DNA from: Chromera velia
Taxonomy: Eukaryota > Sar > Chromeraceae
DNA: 64,000 bases
Assembly (NCBI GenBank): GCA_018398765.1
Contig: JAHBMJ010000124.1
Span: 1-64,000 of the forward strand
Direction: 5' to 3'
The notes under the pieces were generated by a model. That model saw only the letters and a list, made by a program, of their open reading frames with translations, had not been told where the DNA came from and ran no database searches. Every line of letters begins with the position of its first letter. Position 1 is the stretch's first letter. This document shows positions 1 to 11,611 of the stretch, piece by piece. A program made the translations under genes and the position numbers.

Positions 1-1278
1 CCCCCCCCCCCCACCGGCAGCCTCACCAGAGGACGAGACGCCTGCCTTGACCAATTCCATTCGCAGTCTCTCTCTGTCCGCTTCAACACCACTCGCCCCC
101 CCATGTGCCGACGGGTCGTCTCCCAGCCCCCGGGGGGAGCTCATGGGAGTCTGGACCGGCCTCTGCCCCCCCCCTGCCTCTGGAGGGTGGGTCTGGGAAA
201 CAGACACCGTGCGGGATGGCAGGCCCCGACCAGTCGCGGGGGGGCGCCACACAGGTCCAGCAACCTGCAGGAAGAAATGCACACATGCGGGAGGGAGGAA
301 GGTGACAAGACCCGCAAATCAAACCAGTACGCGATCGACAAGCACAGGGTAAGGTCCGGTCGGAAAATTCGGGATGATGATTGCTGAGAGAGACTGAATA
401 AGCCAAGCCGAGAGGAACACTTGCGTCGATATTCCGCATCTTTAAAAACTAGGTGGCCAAACAGAAAGATGAACAAGGAGCGAAAGGCGAAAAGAAATGC
501 GTAAGGTCACAGCGACTCGTGAGATAGGTTGTGTGGGTGGGGGAGGCTGCCTGCTATGGACAGGAATTGCCGCCTGATTTAGAACAAAGTCATATGTAAA
601 TGGTAAGTATTGAAGGGAAAAAAGGCAAGAAAAAAAGTCTTTCAGGTGAAAGACCGTGCAACTGACCTGCGGGTGGAAGCTGTAGAGTGAGTTGACTTTG
701 TGTGCGTGTTCGGGAGATACGACAGCCTCTAGCAGGGGCGCAACGAGTGCAGGCAACTCGGATGGGGGGACTGCAAGGATTCAAACAGAAAAAACAAACA
801 AAACGTCATTCAGACAGAAGGTGCGAAAGCAAACATCTCAGCACTGAGGAAGAGGAAAAGCGAGAGGCAAAGTGGGTGAACACTATACGGGCCAGAAGAT
901 TTTTCAAAATAGATCCGTGCACTGACTGACCGACCTACCTTCTTTCCCGTCTCCTGGTTTGAAGACAAGCAGTTCGAGTGCCGCCTTTAGCCTGTCAAGA
1001 TCCGCGCCGAATTCATGTACTAAGTCTTTGGACTTAGCAAATGCTGGGGGGATCATCGTTCGAGCTTTGTGCACTTCCATCAGTCTCTTCCATTCGTCCT
1101 CTGATTCTATCTTCTTCTCTGCAGTCACCGCGACTGGGTGAGAGATGACCAGCTCCGTCTCTCCAGTCTCCCCCCCCGCTTCCATCTTCAGAGGAGCGGG
1201 AGGACTTTTGCCTTGCCGTTCCCCGTCTCCAACCGCGGCACTCTGGCCATCCTCAGGCGAAGACTTCGACAGATCCAT
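1..1278 (-). CDS. Unrecognised protein, N-terminal exon plus a partial exon at the left edge
   Basis: Exon 1 runs 1278-939: the first ATG (MDLSKSS...) opens a frame that ends at GAAG|GTAGGT, phase 1. Its product starts with a Ser/Gly/Glu-rich segment and then a helical, charged part (around EDEWKRLMEVHKAR and DLDRLKAALELL). A second exon begins at 264 after a good acceptor (TTCTTCCTGCAG). One frame of it stays open to the window edge and ends in a helical segment (DRERLRMELVKAGV). That frame needs phase 0 entry while exon 1 leaves in phase 1, so at least one small exon between 939 and 264 is unresolved. The gene continues to the left of the window, which starts in a poly-C run typical of a nearby gap. 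No family recognised. Exon 1 is fairly secure; the link to the edge exon is inference. Confidence 0.5.
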
Positions 1279-1299
1279 GGGCAAGGTTGAGAAAACCAA

Positions 1300-2509
1300 A
1301 AGCGCAAACTTAAAGTGCTTGGTTGTCTAACACGTGTCGGGACCAGGGGCTTTACCGAACGCTCTGTCAACCCTGCAGATCCTCAGAAGCAGGAAATGAC
1401 TAAGTGCGAACAGATGAAGCGAGGCTCTTGACTCTGTGCCGAGCTTCAAATGGACCACCTGCCCCCCTTCAACAACACAAAAAAAGTGGCGCTCGTCTCC
1501 TGTCCCGTGCGTCAGCAACCATAAAAATTGGGCAGCAGCAACTTCTCTAAGTGCACCACGTGCCTTCCACTTGAAGGCTCAACCTCCCAACTTTATGCAA
1601 AAGAAAGAAGGAGGGAAACGCCCGGCGCTGGTTGCAATGCTCCTCAGGACGGCGGCCACTAAACAGTAGTTCCCCCACGTCTCTCAGACTGCACGCGTAA
1701 CATTGGCATGCTGAATGTATGAGAGGCTCGGAAGCAGGCAAAGAGATCAGAATGTCTGGGAAAAGACGATTACTAAGTAGAGCAACATTGGGCGGCCCTC
1801 TCTATCGTTGTCACATACGGCCGCATGCGGCAGAACAGTCTTTGACAACGCCCGTTGCTTGCCGGCCCCAGAAAGAAAAACAGAAATCGGCAAGAGTACG
1901 TGCGAAGTCGATCAAAGTCGATCTGTAATATGATTCTGTATCGGTGTGCACGAGTCTTGTGCGCACGAGTGACGAGTCTCGTACACGGGGTAGCACGGGG
2001 CCCGGGGCCGGTCCGAGGCCCGGTCGGCTAGCTAGCTTGCCAAGGGCGGGTTGGGTTACAACTTGGGTAGAGGTAAGGAAGAATAAGCAAAATGTCAAGC
2101 AGATTGGTGAGTGTTTTAAAAATGCTCTATACAAATTCCATAATCTGTCTGACTTCTGATCATCTTTCATCGATCGGCAGATGCCCATTATACAGTCCAT
2201 AGGTATCCATAGGAAGGGGATAGAAGGGGATACAAAAAAAATTACTTATCGCACAGTATAGGATGATGATGATGATAATGATGATTGAGGGTTAAATCCT
2301 AGATTTAGCGACGCCAAACCCCAAGCCACTAGCAAGGCTTTGAGGATAAGGAAGGGGAGATTATTCATCACAAATGGACTCACGGTCAAATGCGGCGGCG
2401 CCCACTATGGGATAAGTAGACCCATGCGGCGGTGTCTATGGGATCCAGAGGGGGGCAGGGGGTAGAAGGGGGTCAGCTAACCTTATCTCACACTGTGGGA
2501 TTAAAGAGT
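1300..2509. other. Intergenic, no recognisable gene
   Basis: No frame here combines length, GC-rich third positions and splice signals. A GC-rich patch around 1995-2030 (alternating GGCCC/GGCCGG words) sits where the sequence changes from genic composition to AT-richer DNA; similar patches occur near 4850-5000, 47270-47350 and 61545-61590. Confidence 0.5.
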
Positions 2510-2762
2510 ACCTCTCTAAACCTAACTATCACTTGAAAGAATATAATCAAGATGATTTATATCTGCGGACCCAGAGACTGCGGTATTGATTTTTAAGAGA
2601 CCGTTTGCATGTGTGGCAGCGATGATTAAGACACGACCCAAATGAACGGCTTGCGTTTTCAAGATATACCCTAAACAATCCACGCCTACATGTGGCGCGG
2701 GCTTTTAAATTTATCCAAAAATGCGCCTTCAACTTTCAAGTGATACTTAGGTTTAGGGAGGT
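2510..2762. repeat. Foldback element with 30-bp terminal inverted repeats
   Basis: The left arm 2510-2539 (ACCTCTCTAAACC...TTGAAAG) and the reverse complement of 2733-2762 match at 28 of 30 positions. The 253-bp unit has MITE-like size and no coding capacity with standard stops. No convincing target-site duplication is visible next to the arms, so the superfamily is unknown. Confidence 0.6.
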
Positions 2763-5009
2763 CTCCCCACGATTTTTAGCAGATTCAATACAGGAAGATT
2801 TAACATGGAGGGCGATTGGAAGTAAACTTTTGAAGAACCTACAATTAAACCTTAAACTTCTACGCTGAACTACACTGACCTTATGCGAACATGACATGCA
2901 TTAAGAGCGACTTGATCTATACAAAGTTTAATATCCTTCCTCATATATCTAATGAATCAATCAATCCTCCTACATCCAAGTTAGATTGTGTTCTCATTTT
3001 AGTTTCGGATAAAAGGTGAACACACAGCGAGGAAAGAATTGGAACAGGGGAGAGAAACAAGAGGATTTTTAGAGGAAAGACAGAGAAAAAAAGACAACAA
3101 GTATTCTCAGGTTAGGAACAGGCCGAGGTCACAATTTTTTAGGGGGACGGTAGACCAGCTTGATTAGTAATCCAACTTGGGAAGGAAAACACACACAAAA
3201 AGAGGAAAACTTAAGATGGATGGATGGATGGATGATAGGAGCAAAGGCAGAGGGAGGGACAGAGAGGGTTTGCCACAAAAAAATGAAAAAATCTGCTGGG
3301 AACTTCAAGAAATTTTAAGACAGGATCGAGGCAGAAATAGGTGGGAGAAAGAGACATTATCAACCTTGCCAGTGAGGAACGTTCTGGACGAGAGAGAAGG
3401 AAAATAATAGAGAGAAAGAAGGGAGGGGGGCGGTGAATGGGAGAGAGAGAGGAACAGAAACACCTAGAGGGAAAGGAACAGAAGGAGAGAGAGGCAGGAA
3501 AGGAGAGAGAAGGAGAAAAAAGAGATAGAAGAGAGCGAAGAAGACAAAGACCCTGGAGTGGAGAGATAGGGGTGTGAGAATGACAGGAGAGAAGAGACAA
3601 GCTAGAGAGGGAAAGAATCGAGAGAATTTGAAGGGGCAGATCCTGCTGTAAAAGCTTAGGGATTGATATATAAAATCAAACGGATAGAGAGAGGCGGAAT
3701 GCAGCATGGGGGAGAAAAAGAGGGGACACCCATCGCTGTCCACACAGACGTTACCCGAAAGTAGCCAACCGGGCCTGAGCTCGTCTCCACCGCCCTTCTA
3801 CAGCTCCGAAGTGAAGACGCCGATTGATATCCCATGTCGGATTCGAAATCTATCTGCAGGCATTCATTCACACCCACCGAAAGCCTCCATTGCTCTGTAC
3901 TGCTAGTCTGTACTGTCTGTGATGGCATGCCAGCCCCACACTGAAGCGGAGACATGATGCGATTGAGGTGTATCGCGCAGTACTCAGAATCATCATCAAT
4001 CATCCCTTGCACGTGGATATATACAACAGCGAAAGAAACGGCAGAAGAGAGAATCTCTGATCATACAGTGGTCCCTCAGTCAGTCAGGAAGTCCGCAATA
4101 ATGTCATTAATGCCAACGGCCTTATAAATGTTTGTACAGCCACGCACATTCAAGCCATGCATGCGCGCGAGAGTATGTTTGTGTGAAGACAGCCAGGCCA
4201 ATACACGAAGGCACGAGGGAGCCTTTCTTTCCAGAACTCCACTCAGCAAGCAGACTTTAAGTGGCGGCCCTGGCCCCCTTTCAGCCACACGCAGGTGTCA
4301 CTCTTTTCGACCTACTCATACCAATAGGGGACTTTTCACAACCCTACAAGCAGAAAACAGTCGTCAGGGTTTACCAGTCGCTTACAGTTTGATTCACAGA
4401 GAAACCAAAGGGAAAAGGCGAATGGGCCTTCTGTTGCTCCACGAAAGCTAGCAAAGTCTTCGCAATTTCACACAAAAACAGCACCATGCAACAGGAATTA
4501 TCATCCTGTCCCCCCTTCCCTTTTCCCATTTGCATGGCGGGGACATAAGCCGTGTTACCCAGACTCTCAACGACATGGAGAGATCGAAACAAACATACCA
4601 CTGGAGGCTTGCAGAAAAATTGTAGAAGAGTACCTTGAATTTCGACGGAAAAGAGAAAACGAGACGAGCGCTTGCACAACAAAGACTGAACAAGTTTTCG
4701 GTTCAGTCTGGTCCCATTCTGATCACACCTTCACCTATTTGCGTTATCTATACCGATTTTTAATTATATAAATTTATCATAAGTTCTGATTATGGTAGGT
4801 TGTCTAAGAGTTCTTGTAGAATTAACCGTATCATCTCGGGTCACTGCATGAGGCCGGGTGGCGGGCGGCCTCATTCTGTCCAGAACATCTGTCGACGGTT
4901 TCGAAGTTTCGATCTAGCTAGGTTTTGATCAACCCTGCGCGCCGCTTGCGGTCAGCTTGCCGCGATCCGGCGCGGGCTCGCGCGGTGCGTAGGCTGCGGT
5001 GAACTGCAT
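2763..5009. other. Intergenic, partly purine-rich, no recognisable gene
   Basis: 3030-3700 is strongly GA-rich low-complexity DNA that gives spurious long frames on the minus strand. 3700-4700 has mixed composition with short frames only and none I could tie to splice signals. 4730-4850 is AT-rich and 4850-5000 is a GC- and CpG-rich patch leading into the GGCCCC repeat module. Confidence 0.4.
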
Positions 5010-5093
5010 GCATGGCCCCAGAAAGCGAAGTGGGAGGCACTTACCAAACAATCCCCTGAGCCCACGATGCATGGAGCTTTCATCAAAAAAAAG

Positions 5094-6086
5094 CTAGGGG
5101 GTAGCACTAAGATGAACATTATAGGTACCCCTAGTTTGGCGGGCTTCCTAACTAGTGAGAATAATAGTTTAGACTTATGCTACCTAAAAGTTATAGATAT
5201 AGAATATGTTAGAGATTCGATTTCTATTTTGGCGGGCCATTCATGCTTTCTAGTTCATAAAAAATTGTTGTTCAAAGGTGGTGTCGCCACGATCTGGTGG
5301 TGCTTTTCATGGTGGGGATAGACTTTGACAAACCTTCCCCTCGCGCCAGTACGCCTGCCCCGCCACGTCCCGCCAGACACAGTCAATCCCCGCCAAGAAA
5401 TATGAACACCTCACGCATACCCTGCAAGGTCTCTGTGTCTGTTGCATAGACAGATAGGCAGAGAGATAAACAGATAGACAGAAAGACAGGCAGGCAGGCA
5501 AACGAGAAGAGAGAATGAACAGGCAGTCGGTCAGTCGTAGACAGGCAGGCAGGCAGGTAGACAAACGAGAAGAGAGAACGAGCAGACAGTTAGTCAGTCG
5601 TAGACAGGCAGACAGGCAGACAGGCAGGCCATTCTATACCAACCAATATCAATCAATGGGTTTGGGTAGAGAGAACTGTGTGAACCAACTGCTTAAGGTG
5701 GCAGATCCAGGCGGCGGGTGGTGGCGGGAGGCTGGCGGGTGGTGGTGGGGGGCTAGTGGGGGGCAGACGGGGACATAAGAGCGCGGTAGACTTTCCTTTG
5801 GCGGGTATTTCTTTCGTTGGCGGGAGGGTCCAAGCATTGATAGACTCCAGGGCCCCGCCAGGTTAAGCTGCCCGCCACCCTGCCAAATCGTGGCAACATG
5901 TCTTTGAACCAATTTTTTGAAGTGAAGATATAACCCGCCATCAGTTCTGTTAGCTTAAATCAACACTTTAGAATGTGGAAAAAAAGATTGGTATATAAAC
6001 TAAGTACCCGTCATATCTAGATTTTTTGTTAGAGAATGTATAAAGTTAGGGTCACCCTTATACAGTAATGTAGTGCTACCCCCTAG
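5094..6086. mobile_element. hAT-like non-autonomous DNA transposon (long-TIR MITE)
   Basis: The ends are perfect 16-bp inverted repeats, CTAGGGGGTAGCACTA at 5094-5109 and its complement at 6071-6086. Degenerate inverted similarity continues about 200 bp inward (for example TGGCGGG...AAAAATTG.T.TTCAAAG...GCCACGAT.TGG on both arms). Both sides carry the same 8-bp sequence AAAAAAAG (5086-5093 and 6087-6094), a perfect target-site duplication. A paralogous module at about 6190-6330 shows the uninterrupted target. An 8-bp duplication with ends containing TAGGG fits the hAT superfamily. The interior holds a roughly 65-bp internal duplication near 5505-5620 and no transposase frame, so the element depends on a transposase supplied elsewhere. 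Confidence 0.85.
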
Positions 6087-6436
6087 AAAAAAAGGGCCCT
6101 AGAAAGAACTGTCCCCTTCGGCTGGAAAAGCGCTGACCGATTTCTGAAGTGCCCCGATGCGCGTGCTTTGATGTGCGTGCATCAGATGAAGGCTTTTATG
6201 ACTTCGGAAAGCGAAGCGGGGGGCACTTACAAAACAAAAATACCCCAGCCCATGCATGCATGCACACAGTCTTTCACCAAAAAAAGGCCCCGGAAAGATC
6301 CCGCCCCAAATGGTCCAGAAAAGCGTGCATGAACCCGCGTCGTCATGCATGCGTGCGTCAGTGGCCCCGGAAAGTGACAGGCTGCATCCCCGGGCTTTTT
6401 TCCTGGTGGAGGGCTGGTTCTGCGGCTTTTCCCGCG

Positions 6437-6467
6437 GGGGGGGGGGGGGGNNGGGGGGGGGGGGGGG
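6437..6467. other. Poly-G tract with a 2-base assembly gap
   Basis: About 14 G, then NN at 6451-6452, then about 15 G. The true length is unknown. It lies in the GGCCCC repeat module upstream of GPATCH3 and not in coding sequence. Confidence 0.9.
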
Positions 6468-6800
6468 TCGGCGCGACCGCCCGGCCGGCTGGCCGGCGTG
6501 CGTCAATCGTGAAGTTCTCATTTTTCTTGCTTTCCGGGGCCGTTCGCAAGCTTGCTTGCGTCAGATGCATGCCGCGCGGCTTGCCACTGCACCCACAAAA
6601 ATCACACCGCGGGGTTGCACGATGGTTGCACGTCAGACGCGTACTCGGACGTCGATCCGTAGACTTTCACTCGACCTTCTGGCCCTTCATTTCAAACCTC
6701 AGACTGCATCTCAGGCGGTTCTGTCATGTTCAATGCTGTCTGAGAACCTTTTTCGTCTTTCTGGATCTACTCCCCGCGGTGCCCCTCCGACAACAGGAGG

Positions 6801-9800
6801 ATGAACAGGGAGACGGGAGGAGGGCAGCCGTCTCCCCCTGTGATGGCACTGTTGCTTGACATACCCCAGGCTTTTGAGGCGTCTGATCTTCGTGATGCGT
6901 TTCGGCACGCCGTCGACTCTCAGACCTTCCACCACTTTCACTTCTGTAGAAGGAAGATGCCGGACAAGGCTCACTGTTGCGCACTAGCTCTCTTTCCTTC
7001 ACGAGAGGTCAGCCACTTATATCCACAGAGGCATACAGAGTCCCTTCATGCGCCCGACGCCTCCCGATTCACCTTTTCAGGAAAAACACGTGTCTTAATG
7101 TGGGACGCTATCCTGCACACATGCTAAATCGCTCTTGCTTGGTGGCGTTGAACAGGCAATCTCACAACATCCGTTCATTTCCCGTCCCTTCTGAGCCACG
7201 CTCTTCTATTCATTCATTGACTCACACGTACTTCAGCCCAGCCCCACATGTGTCGATCAATCGAATCATATTCGCTCTCTGCAGGGTCTGTCTGCCTTCT
7301 GCAAGTCCTATGAAGGCTCGGAGTGGCACGAGCTGTGTGCACTTCCACGTGGACGGAATCGGAGCGCTCTGAGGGGGCGGGGGGGGGACCTTCTTCGCTG
7401 TCGTGTCCTTGCGATTGTGGAAAAATCAACCAGTCCCCCTCGTGGACAGCCGAAGGAAAAGAAAGGAAAAGAAAAAACAAAAGCGAAAGCAGCTGGTAGA
7501 GAGAAAGAAACAGAGACGGTCTCCTCTCAGACACCTGAGAGACGAGGGGAGCTTTGTATCGAGGAGGCCCTTTTATATCTTGGAGAGAAAAATTTGAGTT
7601 CCTTGCCGGAGCTCCTTCAGCCCTCTGGTCTGCCCAGAGGTAATGTGGGGACTTCGGAGGGCACTGTGAAAGAGTCCATTCGACGCGGGTTGATTCCTCC
7701 GAGGGCTATTCGTGCGTTGGGGTTTGACATCTCCTCCGTTCTTGCAAAGACAAGAGTAGAGAGGTCTGAGATTCCACCTCCCCCCTCTCTGATACCCCAG
7801 GTTTCAGAAAGATCATCTGACCGTCCCTCCCTCCTTTTGATGAGCAAAAACAAGGAAAGAGGAGATCAACAGGCCGCCTCAAGCTTGTGCAAAGATGCCC
7901 TTTCTGCTGGGGTGGAGGCTTCAAGTTGTCATCCTGGAGATGTGAGGAGACGGCAGCAAAGGTCAGATTCGGGGGGTAGGATTCTCTCAATCCCATTCCG
8001 TTTGGAAGATCACAAGCCAAAGGATAGAGGGACGAGTGAAGACAGTTCAGAGGAGGGGGGGGAACGAGGAGACGGAAAGGAAGAAAATTGTAGAAAGGGA
8101 AAAAGTACACAAAAAGTGAGCATGGATGACACAGTACAAGGCAATGGCTTTCACGTTTCTGCTTCTGCCTCTGCACCAGTCGGCTCTTCGTCTTCGTGTG
8201 GGTCTTCTAGAGGATTTCTCCGGAGGCTGCCTGTGACCAGAGGGGGAAAGTTCTTCCCCCTCCCTCACCCTCACGCGAAGCTGAGGGGGCAACAGAGTGA
8301 CACAGACCCCCCTCCTATTCCTCCCCCCAGTGTGTTGAAGAAGGGCGGATCAGTGGGACCACCTGCCGTCCAGAGTGGTGTCTCCTCAGCCCCTTCCGCC
8401 AGCGCAGTCAAAGGCGCACAGAGAAAGAAGAGAGGGGCGACCAGCTTTGAGTCTGAATGTGCAGAAAGAGAAAAACAAGTTCACCTTTCAGCCGAAGAGA
8501 AGGACGAAGATGATGAAGGCGATTGCATGGGAGGGATCGCCCCTTCCTCTCTTCCGGGTGAGGCCTTCTCCCTTCGTGAAGCTGAGAGAAGGCGGAAGGC
8601 ATTGGAGGACCAAGCAGCTCTGAGGGCTTTTCAAGAGAGGGAAAGGGGGGGCGCTGGGAACCCTCAAACAGATGCGAATGCCCGTCCTCTGAACAAACGA
8701 GGAGGACGAGAAGGAGGAGGAGGAGGGGGTGTTGCGCTTCCTGTGAAGAGATGGAAGGAAGCGTTACTGAAGAGGGATGCCTCGCTGAGAGGAATGGACA
8801 GGAGAGCCAGAGGTAGGCGAGGGGGTGCGTGTACGAAAGAGGAGAGAAGGGAAAGGAAGGAAAGGAACAGACGGCAAAGACGATTTGTTTTTCAGCTCTG
8901 TAGTTCATTGTCTTGCTCTGATCTGTTTGAGGTCGTGCAAGAATGTCGAAAAGCTCTTTGAACATTCATCCATGGAGAGAAAGGGAGGAGGGAAGAACTA
9001 AAGAAACACAAACAGGCTTACAGAAAAAGAGAGAAACAGTTACAGCCTTGCTTCTGTACTTGCAATGCGACCGTCGGACCCTTGACCGACTCTTTCTGAA
9101 GAGCGCTCTCTTCATGCACAGGGCTTTAGAGAGAGATGCTGAATCACATCTGCAGGCTCGATTTGAAAGGCGAAGAAGCAGCAGCACTCAAGCAAACCAA
9201 CCAAGCAAATCCATTCCAGAATTCACGAATGAGAAATGACCAACTGGTCTTCGCCAACCCCGTCTTGCGTCTTGGTCGCTCCCTCTCCCTATCCCTCTGT
9301 GTATGTGTCTGTGTGAGTGTCTGTGTGAGTGTCTGTGTCTGTCTTTGTATGCAGAGACGGCAGAGACTCACTTCGAGAGAGTTGCTGCAAAGAGAAGAAG
9401 AATGCAGATGGCAGATGATGACGAAGCTGAGGGTCGGTCCGTCAGTGTCTCTTTTCCACCTCCCACGGTTAAGGTCTCTCATGATGATTTTGATCTTCAT
9501 ATTCTTTGATCTTATTTTTGTATTGAATTTCTTCTTCAGTGTTGACGAAGCAATGGACGAAGGAGGAAACATGCAATGCAGACTCAGCCAGCCAGTCAGC
9601 CACCCAATCGCTTCATCTCTCACTGATTTACTCACTCAGCCAGTCAACCAGTCAGCCAGTGCGCCATCAAGTCAGTCAATCAGTCGCTCACTCGTTCACC
9701 GACTCCTTATTGCCTCACTCATTCACTCACTCAGCCAAATAGTGAGCCAGCTCGCACAACCTCCCGCACACCTCCCGCACACCTCCCGCAAACCTCCTGC

Positions 9801-11389
9801 ACACCTTCTGCACACCTCCTGCACACCTTCTGCACACCTCCCGCACACCTCCCGCACACTTTCCGCACACCTCCCGCACACCTTCCGCACACCTCCTGAC
9901 AGCTTCCGCACACCTTCTGCACACCTCCCGCACACCTTCTGCACACCTCCCGCACACCTCCCGCACACCTTCTGCACACCTTCCGCACACCTCCCGCACA
10001 CCTTCTGCACACCTCCCGCACAGCTTCCGCACATCTTCCGCACACCTTCTGCACAACTCCCGCACACCTTCTGCACACCTCCCGCACACCTTCCGTACAC
10101 CTCCCGCACACCTTCTGCACACCTTCCGCACACCTCCCGCACACCTTCTGCACACCTCCCGCACACCTTCCGCACACCTTCCGCACACCTTCCGCACACC
10201 TCCCGCACACCTTCCGCACACCTTCCGCACACCTTCTGCACACCTCCCGCACACCTTCCGCACACCTCCCGCACACCTTCCGCACACCTCCTGCACACCT
10301 CCCGCACAGCTTCCGCACACCTCCTGCACACCTTCTGCACACCTCCCGCACACCTCCCGCACACCTCCCGCACACCTCCCGCACACCTTCCGCACACCTC
10401 CTGCACAGCTCCCGCACACCTCCCGCAAACCTCCCGCACACCTCCCGCACACCTTCTGCACACCCTCCCGCACACCTCCCGCACACCTTCCGCACACCTT
10501 CCGCACACCTCCCGCACACCTCCCGCACACCTCCTGCACACCTCCCGCACGCCTCCCGCACACCTTCTGCAAACCTTCCGCACACCTCCCGCACACCTCC
10601 CGCACACCTTCTGCACACCTTCGGCACACCTCCCACACACCTCCCGCACACCTTCTGCACACCTGCCGCACACCTCCCGCACACGTTCCGCACATCTCCC
10701 GCACACCTTCTGCACACCTCCCGCACACCTTCTGCACACCTCCCGCACACCGCCCGCACACCTCCTGCACACCTTCCGCACACCTCCTGCACACCTTCTG
10801 CGCACCTCGCGCACACCTTCCGCACACCTCCCGCACACCTCCCGCACACCTCCCGCACACCTCCCGCACACCTCCCGCACACCTCCTGCACACCTCCCGC
10901 ACACCTCCCGCACACTTTCCGCACACCTCCCGCACACCTTCTCCACACATTCCGCACACGTTCTCCACACCTTCCGCACACCTTCTGCACACCCTCCCGC
11001 ACACCTCCCGCACACCTTCCGCACACCTCCCGCACACCTTCTGCACACCTTCCGCACACCTTCCGCACACCTCCCGCACACTTTCCGCACACTTTCTGCA
11101 CACCTTCCGCACACCTTCCGCACACTTGCGCACACCTTCCGTCTCCTGCCTGCTCCATCTGCTTCGCTCTGCACTCTTTTTTTGTAGCCTGTCTCTTCCT
11201 TCCTTTTTCTTCCCTGCAGCCTGGGAGATTACCGAAGCCCAACTTGGCGCTGTACCTGCACAACACTACGAGAGGAGCGACCGCCTAGACAGGTAAGTGC
11301 GTGCGGGCGTCATCGGGGGTCCATCACGCTGCAGTCTCCCTCTCTCTCTCTCTCCCCCTCCCCGCCGGGGCTCTCTCTCTTGTGTGTGT

Positions 11390-11427
<38 letters not shown>

Positions 11428-11527
11428 TGGTCCGTGCGACACCTCTGATTCTCCTTTCCGCACACATGAGTTCTCCTAAGCATGCATACGCACCCATCTA
11501 GCCACCCACTTTCTTTCTTTCTTTTTT

Positions 11528-11559
<32 letters not shown>

Positions 11560-11569
11560 TCCTTCCTTC

Positions 11570-11611
<42 letters not shown>

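Larger units (their letters stand above)
5014..6580. repeat. GGCCCCGGAAAG repeat-module cluster
   Basis: The 12-mer GGCCCCGGAAAG and one- or two-base variants recur near 5014, 6093, 6195, 6286 and 6362, and inverted near 6530, often with GCATGCATGC and GCGTGCGTCA words. Two module copies align over more than 100 bp: one at 5014-5093 continuing after the transposon at 6087, the other at about 6190-6330. Both carry AAAGCGAAG..GG-GGCACTTAC, then CTTTCA(T/C)C, the A-run and GGCCC. The same words recur at 22756-22925, upstream of KATNAL2. The cluster lies just upstream of the GPATCH3 start. Confidence 0.65.

Noticed and set aside
2418-2900. A 160-codon plus frame open if TGA is read as Trp, suggesting a plastid DNA insertion (chromerid plastids use TGA for Trp).
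   Set aside because: The centre of the frame is a 253-bp foldback repeat with 30-bp inverted ends, and the peptide matches no plastid protein I recognise. Chance openness is more likely.
3211-3743. Two minus frames of about 128 codons.
   Set aside because: Phe/Leu/Ser-rich translation of a purine-rich low-complexity strand.
9136-11266. Long repetitive proteins of His-Thr-Pro-Ala (plus) and Val-Cys-Gly-Arg (minus) type.
   Set aside because: They are translations of the 11-bp minisatellite, which lies in GPATCH3 intron 3.
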